Assembly (NCBI RefSeq): GCF_947242115.1
Contig: NC_074719.1
Span: 4,042,783-4,106,782 of the forward strand
Reading direction: 5' to 3'
Source of the DNA: Biomphalaria glabrata
Lineage: Eukaryota; Mollusca; Gastropoda; Planorbidae
DNA length: 64,000 bases
Part shown: positions 10,745 to 22,400 of the stretch, piece by piece
How positions within the stretch are numbered: position 1 is the first letter of the stretch
Layout of the letters: the number at the start of each line of letters is the position of its first letter
Translations under genes and position numbers: made by a program
Notes under the pieces: generated by a model
Seen by the model: the letters and a program-made list of their open reading frames with translations, nothing else
Told to the model about the DNA's origin: nothing
The model's database searches: none

Positions 10745-11304
10745 GGTTTGAGAAACACTGCTCTATATTTTTTCCGGCATCTGTCCTGTGTAACATGAAA
10801 GCATGATATTTTGGGTCAGAGTTAGGGTTAGGACCCGCGTAAAACACTCGTACTTCCGCCCCCCATCCCGCATACTGCTAAACCCGCCTCTGACTAATGC
10901 TTCCTTCTTTGGATTCTTTGAAGATTGTGATATATGTGTGCAGTATAATAATATAATCATAATGTTTCCCTCTATATAAATCAATATTACTTTTTTTTTT
11001 TTGACGGCATGATTTACGCAGCATTCATTATCTCTTCATAACCTTCGAACTCCTCATTTCGCAGGTTAATCTGACATGGCCTGATAACGCGATAGCATTG
11101 GTGACCATGTTTGTATTTCTACTGTGTTGTGCGTTTCTTAAAATATTTTTTTGGTTATCGTTCTTTGTTTCTCATATCATGAGCCCGTTTTTTTTTTATT
11201 GCCGTCAGTTACTTTGAACTGATTAGGCAGCAGGTTAAGAAATTTCCTAGAAGTTAACAAATACAGAAAATTTTATCTAATAAAATTTCAAGATAAACAC
11301 AGGA
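10745..11304. other. No gene or element recognised
   Basis: AT-rich sequence with poly-T runs and a GGTTAGGGTTAGG-like stretch near 10820. I see no coding frame or repeat boundary. Confidence 0.5.
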
Positions 11305-11537
11305 GTAAATATAGTTCATGTATTCTATACTAGGGAAAAATCATATAGTAACTATCTTTCCAAGTATCATTTGTGCATAGAACAAGAAACCTGAGTCAAC
11401 TAGGAAATGTTACCACTAAGTAAAATATAGTTCATGTATTCTATACTAGGAAAAATCATATAGTAACTATCTTTCCAAGTATCATTCGTGCATAGAACAA
11501 GAAACCTGAGTCAACTAGGAAATGTTACCACTAGGAA
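11305..11537. repeat. 116-bp tandem duplication
   Basis: ATAGTTCATGTATTCTATAC starts at 11311 and again at 11427. The two units extend through CCTGAGTCAACTAGGAAATG and differ at only a few bases, so the duplication is young. Non-coding. Confidence 0.85.
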
Positions 11538-11934
11538 GAGTTGAAGTATCAATTGAACAGGACAGACTAGATTCACAAATGCATAAGGGCAAAGCCGGAT
11601 TTAAGTACACTTTTTGTGAAAACTTTAATAAAAATCCATTTTTTAACACTTATCAATAAACGTGCTGATATCAAAAAGTAAGCTATATTAGAAGAAAGAA
11701 ATATAGTACTTGTACATTTTATCTAATTTTACTATTATTTTTAAAAAAGTTACAATTATTTAAAACGCAATTTTTGTAAAAAAAAAAAAATATACATAAA
11801 AGTTGTACTTGTAGGATTTTGATTCAGTTCAAAATATCTTTTGTGAATGCCCCCTATTTTGTGAACACCCTGCGGATGTATGCCCGGCCTGCCCTGCTTT
11901 TAAATCCGGCCCTGCATATTTGTATTGTTTTTTT
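11538..11934. other. AT-rich spacer
   Basis: No coding frame. 11560..11910 (AAGGGCAAAGCCGGATTTAA ... TAAATCCGGCCCTGC) has short inverse termini and may be a degraded MITE, but I cannot place its borders. Confidence 0.4.
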
Positions 11935-12530
11935 TTCCCGAAAGGGAAATGACGCTATTAGTTTTGTGTGGTCCGTCCGTCCGTCCTAATTAGATCTCGT
12001 AAACTAGAAAAGTTATTTAAAATCCGACATCATAGTATTTCAGACCATTCAAATTTCTGATGCAACGGCTACTTTTTTCTTTTCTGAAAGCGAAAAATCT
12101 CATTTTCTTAAATCTATTATGCAAGCAGTTTTTTAATAAAGATTCACCATATTTACGATTATTCACTATTAATAGTAACAAACAAAGGAGTCAATTCAAT
12201 AAGGGAGATACATACGTACCATCTTTCTAGCCCATTTATGCAAACGGTTTTGGTTGTATTGCTAAGTTTAGTAAGTTCTGTCATACTAACTACTACATTT
12301 ACACACAAAAAATGTTTACTTTTTTTAAAAGAGAAAAAATCTATTTAGTATGCTTATAAGCTGGACATAATTTAAAACAACAATTAATAAGTAGTTTTTC
12401 ATATTATCGCGTGAACTGCAGCTCTGCACTGTAACTATACAACACTTTACTAAAGGAATTTTTTATATTTTTTTTCGAAATGTCTATTTCTTCTTTAGAA
12501 AACAATTAGATCAATTAGATATTCATTATA
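11935..12530 (+). repeat. Dispersed repeat with GTCCGTCCGTCC motif
   Basis: Begins CCCGAAAGGGAAATGACGCT, then a run of GTCC units, CTCGTAAACTAGAAAAG and GATGCAACGGCTACTTTTTT. The same order recurs at 32925..33205, and its 3' half at 6265..6450. No protein-coding frame and no clear terminal inverted repeats. Class unknown. Confidence 0.6.
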
Positions 12531-12797
12531 AGACATCAGTTAGGGCAGGTTCACATCTAACTCCACATTTACTTTTACCTATCCATTGGTCTGCTGGACC
12601 GCTGGAGCACCACACAAGATCTGTTAACCTTCTTTCTCCATTCTTCTCTGTCATTTGTCTTTGATGGAGTTTCATTCTGATGCTCTTTCTGAAAATATTG
12701 AAACCTGCCTTTTTACCTGCCTGGGTGAACAACTTTGGGGTTTTGAGTTTGTGTTTCCACACAAACTGTTTTTGTAACCTTGTTTTTTCCATGACTA
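12531..12797 (-). repeat. Dispersed 260-bp repeat with LINE-like tail
   Basis: Same unit as 6455..6735 and 36516..36760, with fixed borders from AAGGTTACAAAAACAGTTTG to GATGTGAACCTGCCC on the minus strand. Confidence 0.6.
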
Positions 12798-12804
12798 TTT
12801 GATG

Positions 12805-13070
12805 GGAAGCGTGGTCGAGAGGCTAAGTGCGCTTGAACTTGGCTACCTAAAAGGGGGCTTGAGGTTCGACACCCGACTCGGGCAGAGTTGTGTTTACTGA
12901 GCGCCTAAAGGCAGCACGGAAAACCAACTCCTAGATATCCCCGCCCCCCACTGGTCCACAAATGAGATTGGATCAAAATTGGATCAAGATTGGATTTGGA
13001 CCAAAGCGCTCTGAGCATGCTATAAGCATGAAAGTAGCGCTATATAAAAGCTACAATAATGATCCGATCA
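12805..13070 (+). mobile_element. tRNA-derived SINE, family C
   Basis: Head GCGTGGTCGAGAGGCTAAGT ... CTTGAGGTTCGACACCCGAC resembles a tRNA with a long variable arm (Ser/Leu type). Body GAGCGCCTAAAGGCAGCACG, CCCCACTGGTCCACAAATGA and TAGCGCTATATAAAAGCTAC. A second copy is at 52681..52885. Confidence 0.75.
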
Positions 13071-13339
13071 GATCTAATTCGATCCTTTATAAACAGAGAA
13101 AAGCATCTTTACAAAGTTTATATCAACTCAATCTGTCTGTCTGGTAAAATGTTTCTCTCACCCAATCTCGGATCAAGTTGAAATTTTGCACAATTATTTC
13201 TTTTACCTGACAACACAACAACCAAATTGAAAAAATTGACCAATAAGTTAATTAACTATTAATTAATTAATCATTTTGTTTTGTATCTTGAACAAGGGAA
13301 AGAAATTTTACTTGACTGAAGTGGTGGTATAAGCTGAAT
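13071..13339. other. No gene recognised
   Basis: AT-rich sequence including a (TTAA)n-like stretch at 13247..13275. Nothing else seen. Confidence 0.5.
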
Positions 13340-14129
13340 TAGTCCCCTGAGTCTTAGTGAACACAAACATGAAAAATAGGACAAGTCTATAGAAACAATA
13401 GATAACTCTACAACATATCATGTTCATAAGCTCTCCACTAGCAGAGTGGTTACCGTGTTCGCTTAAGAAGCCTGATAAGGCTTGAGGTATGAGTTTGAAT
13501 GCAGGTCGTTCTCCCTTTTTTAAATTTTATAAATGCTTTTTTATTGTTAGTCTAGATCTATTACAAATTTTATTACATGACTGATCCAAACTAATTGATA
13601 CAAGTACGCTTAATATAAGCCTTGTTTGTTTTTTTAAAGTATTTTTTAAAACTATTTTTTTGTTAGAGATTACGTTTCTCTCTAGTGTCTTCCTTTGCTC
13701 TTGCATATTTTAATCCAATGTATATCGTTATATTTATAACTGTTGTCTCGTTGATATTGTTGTTTTTTGTAGTATATAGAGCTATTATTATTCAATTTTA
13801 CGTATCTGTGCAACACTCACATTGTATAACAAACTGTAGACTCTACTCAATTATGCCCATAAAGTGGCTACTTTGTTCAAGGATAGGCTTCGGTTGTTCT
13901 GGTAAATGCTACTCTGGACTGTATAAAAACAATGTTTATTTTTCCACTTGTTCAACAGCTGTGATGGATGTGACACGCACACTTTATTCAAGCTCTTTAA
14001 AAGTTAAAAACAAAACGATAAAAAGACCGTTAAACTTTTTTTCCCCACAATATATTTCGCCTCATACTATTACATTACTTCCCCTTTTTACGTACTTTTA
14101 AAATATGTTGTTTTTTTAATTCAACTCGT

Positions 14130-14265
14130 CAGTCATATCTGCTTAGCCGTTTAGTGTATTCTACGGTCTATTCTAATGATAGTCCAGGGTTCAAACCCTC
14201 CCCACCAACTGCCGCCCAGCAGGAGGTTTGAGCTACGAACGTTCGAAAAAACTTACAACTCAAGT
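14130..14265 (+). mobile_element. tRNA-derived SINE, family B (diverged)
   Basis: TAGTCCAGGGTTCAAACCCT and CCCAGCAGGAGGTTTGAGCT match the B-box region and body of family B. The paralogous SINE is at 50140..50285, so it predates the duplication of the locus. Confidence 0.55.
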
Positions 14266-14375
14266 CATCTCCATTTTAAAATTAACTAGTAGCATCAAAA
14301 GGAACAAATAAAATATAACTAAATCAACGCATAATTCATTAAGATTATTTCACTAAAAATACGCAAACTAATATA

Positions 14376-14456
14376 TTAACTCTTTCTCTCCTAACTGACG
14401 ATACCAACGTTGATTCCACCAGAATGTGGTAAATAATTACGGAGAGAAAGAGTTAA
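14376..14456. mobile_element. 81-bp TTAA-flanked MITE (piggyBac type)
   Basis: TTAACTCTTTCTCTCC at the left and GGAGAGAAAGAGTTAA at the right are exact inverses and are bounded by TTAA, the piggyBac target. Longer relatives with the same ends are at 23088..23356 and 62595..62857. Confidence 0.7.
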
Positions 14457-14839
14457 TATAACGATAAATCTTCGATTCTGAACTTTGTTAACGAAGTATC
14501 ACTTTTGTCAACTAAATTTAAAAAATAACAATTTGTGTTTCAATCGTAAAGACACTAGTGATTAGGTTTCACGGTAATAAAAAGCGAACAAAATGTATTG
14601 TATACCTTTTAAGTTGCAAATCCAATCAGCACTTCCCATATTCTCTGCACCGGATATACCAAATAGCTAGCTACGTATATTAATCCTCCATTGATGTAAA
14701 TCTCTAATAGTAGCGTCGTTTTCCAATAATTTTTGGGGTCTATTTTGCTCGTGTACTGTGTACTTCTGTGTTAGATCGGTACACTCAGTGGCGTAGCATC
14801 CATGGCGCAAAGGGGATTAATGAACCAGGGCAAACGACC

Positions 14840-15960
14840 AAGGTCAAATAACATTTTAGTTTTATGTTCTTATTTGATTTATAGAAATTTCTTTTAATAA
14901 ATCCTAATGCTTTGTTTGATTTTTTTGTAGTTTAATCAATATGGGGATTCCATGACAGTTTTTCATTTATTATAACACCTCGTATTTTGCGTTTTTAGTC
15001 TGCGTTACTGATTTGCCATGAATAAGATAAGTGGAATTAATTTGTTTTAGATTTTTTGTTACTCTTAACAACTGACATTTTTCTGGGTGGAAAGACATGT
15101 TCCAATTTGATTTCCATTTCTGTAATTCGTCTAATTCTCTTTGTAAAATTTCTGTGTCTTGTGTTGTTTTTATTGTTCTATATATTATGCAATCTTCTGC
15201 AAATAATCTGATATTTGTTCCTGAACTAATACAATTTGGTAAATCATTTATGTAAATTAAGAATAGTAGTGGACCTAAAACTGTTTCTTGAGGTACACCT
15301 GAGTTTATTATTATTGGTGTTGATTTGGAGCCATTTATTATTACAGTTTGTTCTCTCCCTATCAGAAAATCCTAAATCCACTGAAGCAATGGACCATCAA
15401 TGCCAAAATATTTTAATTTTTTAAGCAAACTATGGTGATGAACTTTGTCAAAAGCCTTGGAAAAATCTAGTAAGATAGCATGTATTTGCTCACTATTATC
15501 TAAACCTTTTGAAAAATCATCAATTAGTCCTACTAGTTGTGTTTCACATGATCTATATTTCCTAAAGCCATGTTGGTATGGTGTGAGGACATTATGTTTG
15601 TCTAAGTGGTATATGATGTTGCTACATATTATGTGTTCTAGGACTTTACATGTGATGCTGGTAAGTGATACTGGTCCGTAGTTTCCTGGGTCAGATTTTT
15701 CTCATTTTTTAAATAAGGGGGGGGGGTGACAATAGCTTCTTTCCAGTTCCTTGGTACTCTGCCCTGGTTAAGAGATGCCTGAAAAAGTATTTTGAACACT
15801 GGTTCTAGCTCATTGCTTAGTTCTTTGAGTAGTCTAGCTGGTATACCATTATGCCCGATGTGAAGATAGAGGATCTTTAGATGCCTTGAATATGAATGTC
15901 AAGAACATGTATAAATTAGAGTATATGGTGGCAGGAATTTATTTTTTGCTATAGGAGATT
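14840..15960 (-). mobile_element. CR1/Jockey-like LINE, reverse transcriptase part
   Basis: Minus-strand translation in order: RVPRNWKEAIVTP-like, [59 protein letters not shown] and [16 protein letters not shown]. It is the same family as 7736..8632 and shows the same FAED at motif C. A frameshift lies in the poly-G run near 15720. Endonuclease and 3' end are missing. Confidence 0.8.
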
Positions 15961-16339
15961 CCCCATTCCAAGTGTTAAACTTTATTCATTTAGTAATAAC
16001 CTTTTTTGAGATAGTTACAAAATCTTCTAATAAATTATTCCTATAGCTGACACTGGCGTATCTCCCTACCGACAATATCATAGAAATAGCCACAAATCCA
16101 GCTTCTCAGAAAGCAAAAAAAAAAAACCTATACAATAACTCTGATTTTGTTGTCGAGGGGTGTGCCTTTATCTTTCCACTACCTGTGGTACTTAGGTCAC
16201 TTTATTTGAAATTAGAACAAAATTTATTTTTTGAAAATCATGGCGATTCCAAACATTTTGTGTATTTAGGCTATATCTTGTCTATGTAGTGTTTAGATGC
16301 TGATTAACGGCTATATTTGACTAACGTGAAAGCAACTAT
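15961..16339. other. No gene recognised
   Basis: AT-rich spacer between the LINE and a SINE. No frame, repeat or element end seen. Confidence 0.5.
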
Positions 16340-16495
16340 GTTTTTCACAGCTCGCTACGGATGGCTGCGCGCTGGACTGTCAAACCCTGCCCGCTCCCAT
16401 CCCATGCGGGAGGTTTGGACTAGGAAGTAAACTATCGTCAACTCTGAAAGAACATCCGAAACATGTAAAACATGTTACAAACAAACATTTTACAA
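16340..16495 (+). mobile_element. tRNA-derived SINE, family B
   Basis: GCGCGCTGGACTGTC, CAAACCCTGCCCGCTCCCAT, TGCGGGAGGTTTGGACTAGG and GAACATCCGAAACATGTAAA in order. Part of the head is deleted. Confidence 0.65.
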
Positions 16496-16506
16496 ACACT
16501 AAATAG

Positions 16507-17142
16507 CAGGGCCGGACTTAACCATTGTGGGGCCCTATTCGAAACCGATTTCGCGGGGCAGAGTTTGGGAAGGGAAGCGGATAATAAGTGAAATTTAAGA
16601 TTTTGTATTAGAAAATAAATTCGTCTATGCATTTTATTCATTCTTAGGTACGTACAGAATTACTTTACGAGCCTTGCGTGTAGCAAAGTCATTCAGTATA
16701 TCATAATAATTCTGTTTCCTACATAGATCCCGCTCAATAGCAAGAATTACCAAATGTTTCAATCTTTCTTTGAGATTTGTTGACCTCAATTTATTCTTCA
16801 TTAGTTCGAGGCGCGAGAAGCTTCTTTCACATGATTACACAATTACGGCTAATGCATAATGCCGTTTATATTTATCGAGCGTAGGATTGGCGTTTTCCAG
16901 ATTGAATGACACCCCAAAATGACAATTTTTGTCTAAATATCTCCGTATATTTTATGGACTTTTTCGTATATTTTGGAATTTCGGGAGATTTCCAAGAGCT
17001 TCTGGTAAATCGACAGAATGGCGCGGGAAATCTGTTTTAAGTTATAAAATGGTTTAATTTCATAATTTATACACCTTGAATTAGCGCGGGTTCCATGAAA
17101 GTGCTTCAGTCGCATAGGTTGCAGTGGCATAAGACCGCCCTG
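16507..17142 (-). mobile_element. hAT transposon derivative keeping the hATC dimerisation end
   Basis: Ends CAGGGCCGGACTTA and TAAGACCGCCCTG are inverted. The flanks CTAAATAG and CAAAATAG agree at 7 of 8 bases. On the minus strand about 65 codons (near 16828..16634, ending in TAA) read CERSFSRLELMKNKLRSTNL ... ILAIERDL ... DFATRKARKV, the hAT C-terminal dimerisation domain. The catalytic part is deleted, so it is non-autonomous. Confidence 0.8.
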
Positions 17143-17178
17143 CAAAATAGCGGCGTATGCTACGCCGCCGGTCGACTA

Positions 17179-17230
<52 letters not shown>
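17179..17230. repeat. (TA)n microsatellite
   Basis: About 26 TA dinucleotides between two hAT-bearing repeats. Confidence 0.95.
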
Positions 17231-17231
<1 letters not shown>

Positions 17232-17234
<3 letters not shown>

Positions 17235-17459
17235 CTCTTCATGGCTCAACAGTTTGGACAAGAAGTAAAGGAAAGATCACTCTTTTATTTGTGCAAGTCG
17301 GACGGACTAGAGCTACCCCACGAAAAAAAAGAGAGGGGGGGGGGAGAACACGTAGTATTCACCAGTCACTAAATAGCAGGGCCGGACTTAACCATTGTAA
17401 GCAAGAAGTCATGGAAAGAGAACAAGTAATCCACTCTGTATTCACCCGTCACTAAATAG
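17232..17459 (+). repeat. Repeat unit preceding a hAT derivative (family of 10311)
   Basis: ATGGCTCAACAGTTTGGACA and AGTCGGACGGACTAGAGCTA match 10325..10410. It includes one bare hAT left end (CACTAAATAGCAGGGCCGGAC, 17370..17390) before the complete element that starts at 17460. Confidence 0.6.
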
Positions 17460-18027
17460 CAGGGCCGGACTTAACCATTATGGGCCCAATGCGAAATGGA
17501 TTTCGTGGGGCCCAGTTTGGGTAGGGATAAGGATAATTAGTGAAAATTAAGAGTTTGTATTAGAAAATATATTCGTCTTTGCATTTTATTCATTCTTTAC
17601 TACGCACAGAATTACTTCACGACCCTTGCGTGTAGCGAGGTCACACGAATTCTGTTTCCTACATAGATCACGCTCAATAGCAAGAATAACCAAATGTTTC
17701 AATCTATCTTCGAGAATTGTTGACCTAAATTAATTCTTCATTAGTTTGAGGCGCGAGAAGCTTCTTTCACTAGATTCCACAATTACAGCATTGCATAATG
17801 CCGTTTTTCGTTATCGTGCGTAGGATTGGCGTTTTACATATTGAATGACACAGGAGCTCCTGGTAAATCGACAGGAGGCCGCGGAAAATTTGTTACAAGT
17901 TATAAAATGGTTTAATTTAATTATTTATACACCTAGAATTAGCTCGGGTCCTATGAAAGTGCGGGTCATATGAAAGTGCGGGGCCCACTGCGGTCGCATA
18001 GGTTGCAGTAGCCTAAAGCCGGCCCTG
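17460..18027 (-). mobile_element. hAT transposon derivative with hATC remnant
   Basis: Inverted ends CAGGGCCGGACTTA and TAAAGCCGGCCCTG. Flanks CTAAATAG / CAAAATAG are the same as for 16507..17142, so transposon and surroundings were copied together. The hATC region is present in a more degraded form. Confidence 0.75.
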
Positions 18028-18374
18028 CAAAATAGCGGCGTATGCTACGCTGCCGATCGACTATACAATAACTCCTAGTCAACAATTCCTAGCATTGTTG
18101 GCACGAAGGCGTCTACGTCAGATTATGTTCAGATGCATTTCGTTCATCCTGCAGTGCTTACTGTCCTGTATTAAAACGAAAGAGATGGTCATCACAGAGT
18201 GTATGCCGATTTGCACTCTTCTTGCTGACTTTAGACATACGCTTCAGCTTGCTGTCAACACATTTCCCTACGCTTCCCTTTTTTTTTTAATTTTGAAAAT
18301 TAATCTCGCCAAAAAGAACAAAGTTTTATTCCTAAAAATCTCCCAATAAAATCTACCTAGCCCCACAAAATCTA
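18028..18374. other. No gene recognised
   Basis: Includes the repeat flank GCGGCGTATGCTACGC shared with 17150. The open frame at 18095..18349 shows no recognisable motif and I do not call it. Confidence 0.4.
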
Positions 18375-18630
18375 CAATTTTTTTATGTTGTCTTCCCATC
18401 GCTTTTCCTGTTCTTCTTTTTCCTGGTACTGTTCCATGAAGGAAGGTCTTTCTGCGAGCACTAAGGATCTTGTGATATTGCTATTAAGGTTTATTTGCTT
18501 TTTTTTATACAATGGTCAGTAATCCCCATTGCTAGGATCCTCCTCTCTGGTTTTGTAGTTAGTGTCCAAGATTCGCAAGCATGCAATAATTTGGCCATGA
18601 CCCTGTGGCTCATCTACCCTAAAGGGAGCT
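18375..18630 (-). mobile_element. LINE fragment, C-terminal RT region
   Basis: Minus-strand sequence encodes pieces like those at 52150..52450: a GKRKSDGKTT-like basic stretch, QGTVPG and, near 18590, the LACESWTL-type segment. Stops interrupt it. Fragment only. Confidence 0.5.
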
Positions 18631-19101
18631 AATTTTTTCGTAAATTTAACATTTCCCTAAAAATAATATATTTAAAATATGTTTCAAATTAAATTCTACT
18701 TTATGTTCGATTCATAAATTAAAAAAATAAATAAAAAAAAAACAAATTAGCCAGAATGAGAAACGATCCCATGACATTTGGGTTTTTCGCACAATGCTCT
18801 AACAACTTAATTATCGGCTATATTACTAAAGGTCAAATATAATTGTTCACCAACAAATCTTTCAGACACAATTTCACTCACAATATGTTCATGGCAAATG
18901 GTCCACACGACAAATGGCTTACTGACAATAGGTACATGACAAATCATTCACCGACAAATTCACTTTAATTTTAAGTACAAAAAAATATTGTGGACCTAAA
19001 CCAATCTTCAATCACAAAAAAGGTAACACAATAATTATTTTAGACGTTGCTGTGATCAAATATATATAACTATTCTAAATAGTGTAGGCTTAACCATACA
19101 T
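18631..19101. other. AT-rich spacer
   Basis: A-rich runs, and at 18850..18960 a string of ACAAAT/GACAAAT words (such as CACGACAAATGG and CCGACAAATTC) that may be a decayed repeat. No gene seen. Confidence 0.45.
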
Positions 19102-19361
19102 CAGAGCCGGCTTTTGATAAGTGAAGGCCCTAGGCAAAGTGAATTCAGTGTCCTCAAATGAAATAGAAAAATTAAAATAAATATGAAAAAAAAACTAAAA
19201 TTACGTAATTTACTAAAAACCTAGTGCACTCCAACAATAACAGTGAGAAAAAGTCACCATTATTTCTTCTATAAAAAAAATATTTTCAGTCTGTGCGAGG
19301 CCCCCTCCAATCTGAGGCAAAAGTCATCTGCCTAGTTTTCCCTTGCCTAAGGCCGGCCCAG
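19102..19361. mobile_element. 260-bp hAT-type MITE
   Basis: Left CAGAGCCGGC...AGGCCCTAGGCA and right TTGCCTAAGGCCGGCCCAG are inverted. CATACAT lies just outside both ends as a target duplication. Non-coding. It sits 62 bp beyond the stop codon of STELLO copy 2. Confidence 0.7.
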
Positions 19362-19422
19362 CATACATAGAAGAACAAAAACATATTAGCATACATCATA
19401 AAGCTATAATTTGAATTGACAA

Positions 19423-22400
19423 TCAACTCAGCAAAGGTAAATATCTTTCACAAGCAAACGTTCTTCCTTCTTCATTTTTCGTATTGTAAAGCCATTTAAA
19501 CGGATGTATAAAAGTCTCATTTCTAGCATCAAAAAACATCCAAGGCTTTTGTCTGTCGCTATTCCAAAGCCCATGTCCTTCAAACAAATACTTTTCCTCA
19601 AAAGGATTCTTCAGTCCCATGTAAATATTCCCAACTACTAACTCCACCATACAGTTATACCTACGAAATATTTCAGTGATTGTAATATACTCGTTCTGTA
19701 AAATTTGTGGGACATAAAAAATATCAGTTGCACCGTAAATTACAAAGTTGGGCTTCAGGTTACCTTCCAAGTTTTTGAGAAATCTTTCTGCGAATGTCGT
19801 AAAATTTACTCGCGGGTATTTCTCTAACTGCTCCTCAACGGTAAGATTCAAAGCAGTTTTTAATTCCCCAATAACTTTTTCAACTGCTCTCTGACCTCTG
19901 TAGGAATTCCAGTGAACCCATTCACTTTTAGGATCTTTTTTATATAGCTCTTTAAAATGCATCTTAGAGAAGATACTCATTTCTGTCCTAGGGAGTGCAA
20001 CAATGTTCCAAGTATTCAGAAGGACATCGTCTCCTATCTGGAGATAGCCTTGAACTGGTAGACCAAGCTTCATGGCGCCAGCAGTGCATTCATAGAAAAA
20101 TTCCCAGCCATGAGCTACACCTTCTATGAAAGTGACGTAATTAAATCCCTCTTTATCCGTGTACGTCTGAAAGGCTTCTACTGAGGGCACACAGTAAACG
20201 ATAAACTTAAAATACTGTCTGTGTAAAAACTCATTAAAACCAAGAGAAGGAAACAAGCTGTCATAATTTATTACTATAATTAGCAATATATCGTCTATCA
20301 CAGGATTAGTCATTTTCTGTATTGCATGCAAGTTCATTGTTACATTAAGTCCACATAATGATACTATGTCTTTTGAAACTATTTTCTCTAAATCACTAGT
20401 AATGTTGTTGAACATTTTTAATTGCTGAGGAATACGATAAACCGTTTTAGTGATAGTTCTTGGATGTAATAACATTTTTGGCGTAAACTTTGTAAGATCA
20501 TCTATCCAAGAAGAGATAGGTACTTTTATGTTAGTCAAATCTTTCAATGGAAGACATGCCTTCATGATGCAAATGGTTACGTTTTTCAGTATATCATTAC
20601 AGCATTCATCGTTTGGGTTACAAGAGGACATGTCAGTACAGTTAGAACTAGAAACACAACTTGTATTTAAACTCTCCTTACATGCTTCGGCGACGTATGC
20701 ACAGTCGTAAGGTTGATTGTGTGTAGATACGTAATAGAAAGACGTCAAAAGTTGAGAACCTTTGATCATTTCGTTTAATAATCTTGTCCTGAAAGCTTTC
20801 TTCTCTTCTAAATTTAACTCTGGTGGAATAAAAAGCAACTTGAAGACATCCTCAAAGAAAACTGTAGGTCCAGTGCTGAATGAGGCTGCAGTTGAATTTC
20901 TAATAAAAATTGGAGTAGTATTTACAACTGTAGGGCGGCTTACATTGCCTTGAGTGTATTTTAAGCAAGTCGAGGTAGAGACAGTTACACCTTGTCTTAT
21001 AGACACCGAGCTCCAGTCTACTATAGAGTAAATATCAGAGTTTCTGAGTTCAGATATGTTTCTAGCTGTGTTGATTCTACCTAGAGACCAAAATTCTTTG
21101 GGAAAGGCTTCGGCCAGACCAAAATGATGAAAAGGATTAAACAAGCCCGCACCCTCGTACATTAATCCAGATTGGTGTGCATCATTGATATGAAATGTTC
21201 CAGTGATGTTTTCAACTAAAGCGTCGCACTCTGTATCTAGAATTACCTTGGCGCCATTTTCTATAGCAAATAAATATCCAGTCAATTTGGATGATGTGTT
21301 GATAAATGTAAAAGTTGAAAAATGACTTGATGACTGTTGAAAATAATCTCTGGTGATTTGATAACACTTGGAAGGACTGAAAGAAAGGTGTAAAATATGT
21401 TAGTTAGGGTTAGGGTTATTCTTATCTTATCTTATTTTTCATTTGTAATGTCTAAATTATGTTTGAAGTAGTCACACTTCTTTTTGGAATGATAAGGGTG
21501 AAACAAATGATCAAAATGCAATCCATGCAAAAAAGGAACAACAATCTTAATAAGTTTAATTGGGGAGGGGGAGTGAACAGAAATGGAGCTCTAGGTGTGA
21601 TTTTGAGAGTCAAAAGGTTGGATTGTGCGGTATGCGCGCTGGGCTGTCGTTCGGTCGTCTCGATGGCCCCGGATTCAAACCCTGCCCGTTGCCTTTCTCA
21701 TCATGCGGAAGGTTTAGACCAAGAAGAAAATGAAATTGAAACATTTAAAAGTTTTACAAACATATACAGCAGAAAACGCTTGACACCTTTAACCTACCTA
21801 CATCCAATAATGTCTTTTTCGACGTCGACAAAAATAGCGACACTCCAATCATCTTGTTTGGTTATCAGAGTTACATCCACACAAGGTGTAGAGACGTCAT
21901 CTAGTACGACCCAGTTTCTGGTTATGGAAATATATTTTATATGCAATTTATGAAAATTATCATAACGTCGGCTAATGGTTTGTAGTTTTATGCAAAATCA
22001 ATTAGAACTAATTAGTTCATTACTATTTTTGTTATTTTAATTCTTGACATAAAAATACTCCTAGATTGAGCAAAAAAATTGCTTTTAAAAGAGTTTACTT
22101 TAAAAGAAAAATGAAATAAATCTTTGCGTCTCAGTTTCGGGTAAATTTGCACCAGTAAGTGACTCGGAGATCAACGTTCTCTTGCCCTCTCTGTGTGGAG
22201 TGGCTCGTTGCATGATTTGTTTCAAAATGATGTTATGATGACATAAGCATCTTGAATACCTTCCAGCATTTTTTTCCATAATTCGCTGGTAAATCTCTGG
22301 CACTGATTTTATTCTAAAAGATAACTGTAGCCATCTATATTCTTTTCCATAATTCTATGGTAAGTCTCTGGCACTGATTTTATTCTAAAAGGTAACTGTA

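Larger units (their letters stand above)
13340..14790 (+). repeat. Duplicated locus, uninterrupted copy (paralogue of 37200..37441 plus 47905..50720)
   Basis: Shares GAGTGGTTACCGTGTTCGCT (a tRNA-like stretch, 13441..13512), CAAGTACGCTTAATATAAGC, TATCGTTATATTTATAAC, GTGGCTACTTTGTTCAAGGA and AGCACTTCCCATATTCTCTG with the second copy in the same order. It holds a family B SINE (14130..14265) and a small MITE (14376..14456). The frame at 13685..14101 is not kept in the second copy, so I do not call a gene. Its value is as the empty site of the insertion at 37442..47904. Confidence 0.75.

Noticed and set aside
13685-14101. 138-codon open frame as a membrane protein gene
   Set aside because: The paralogous locus at 48.9..50.1 kb keeps the DNA similarity but not the frame, and no family motif is visible.
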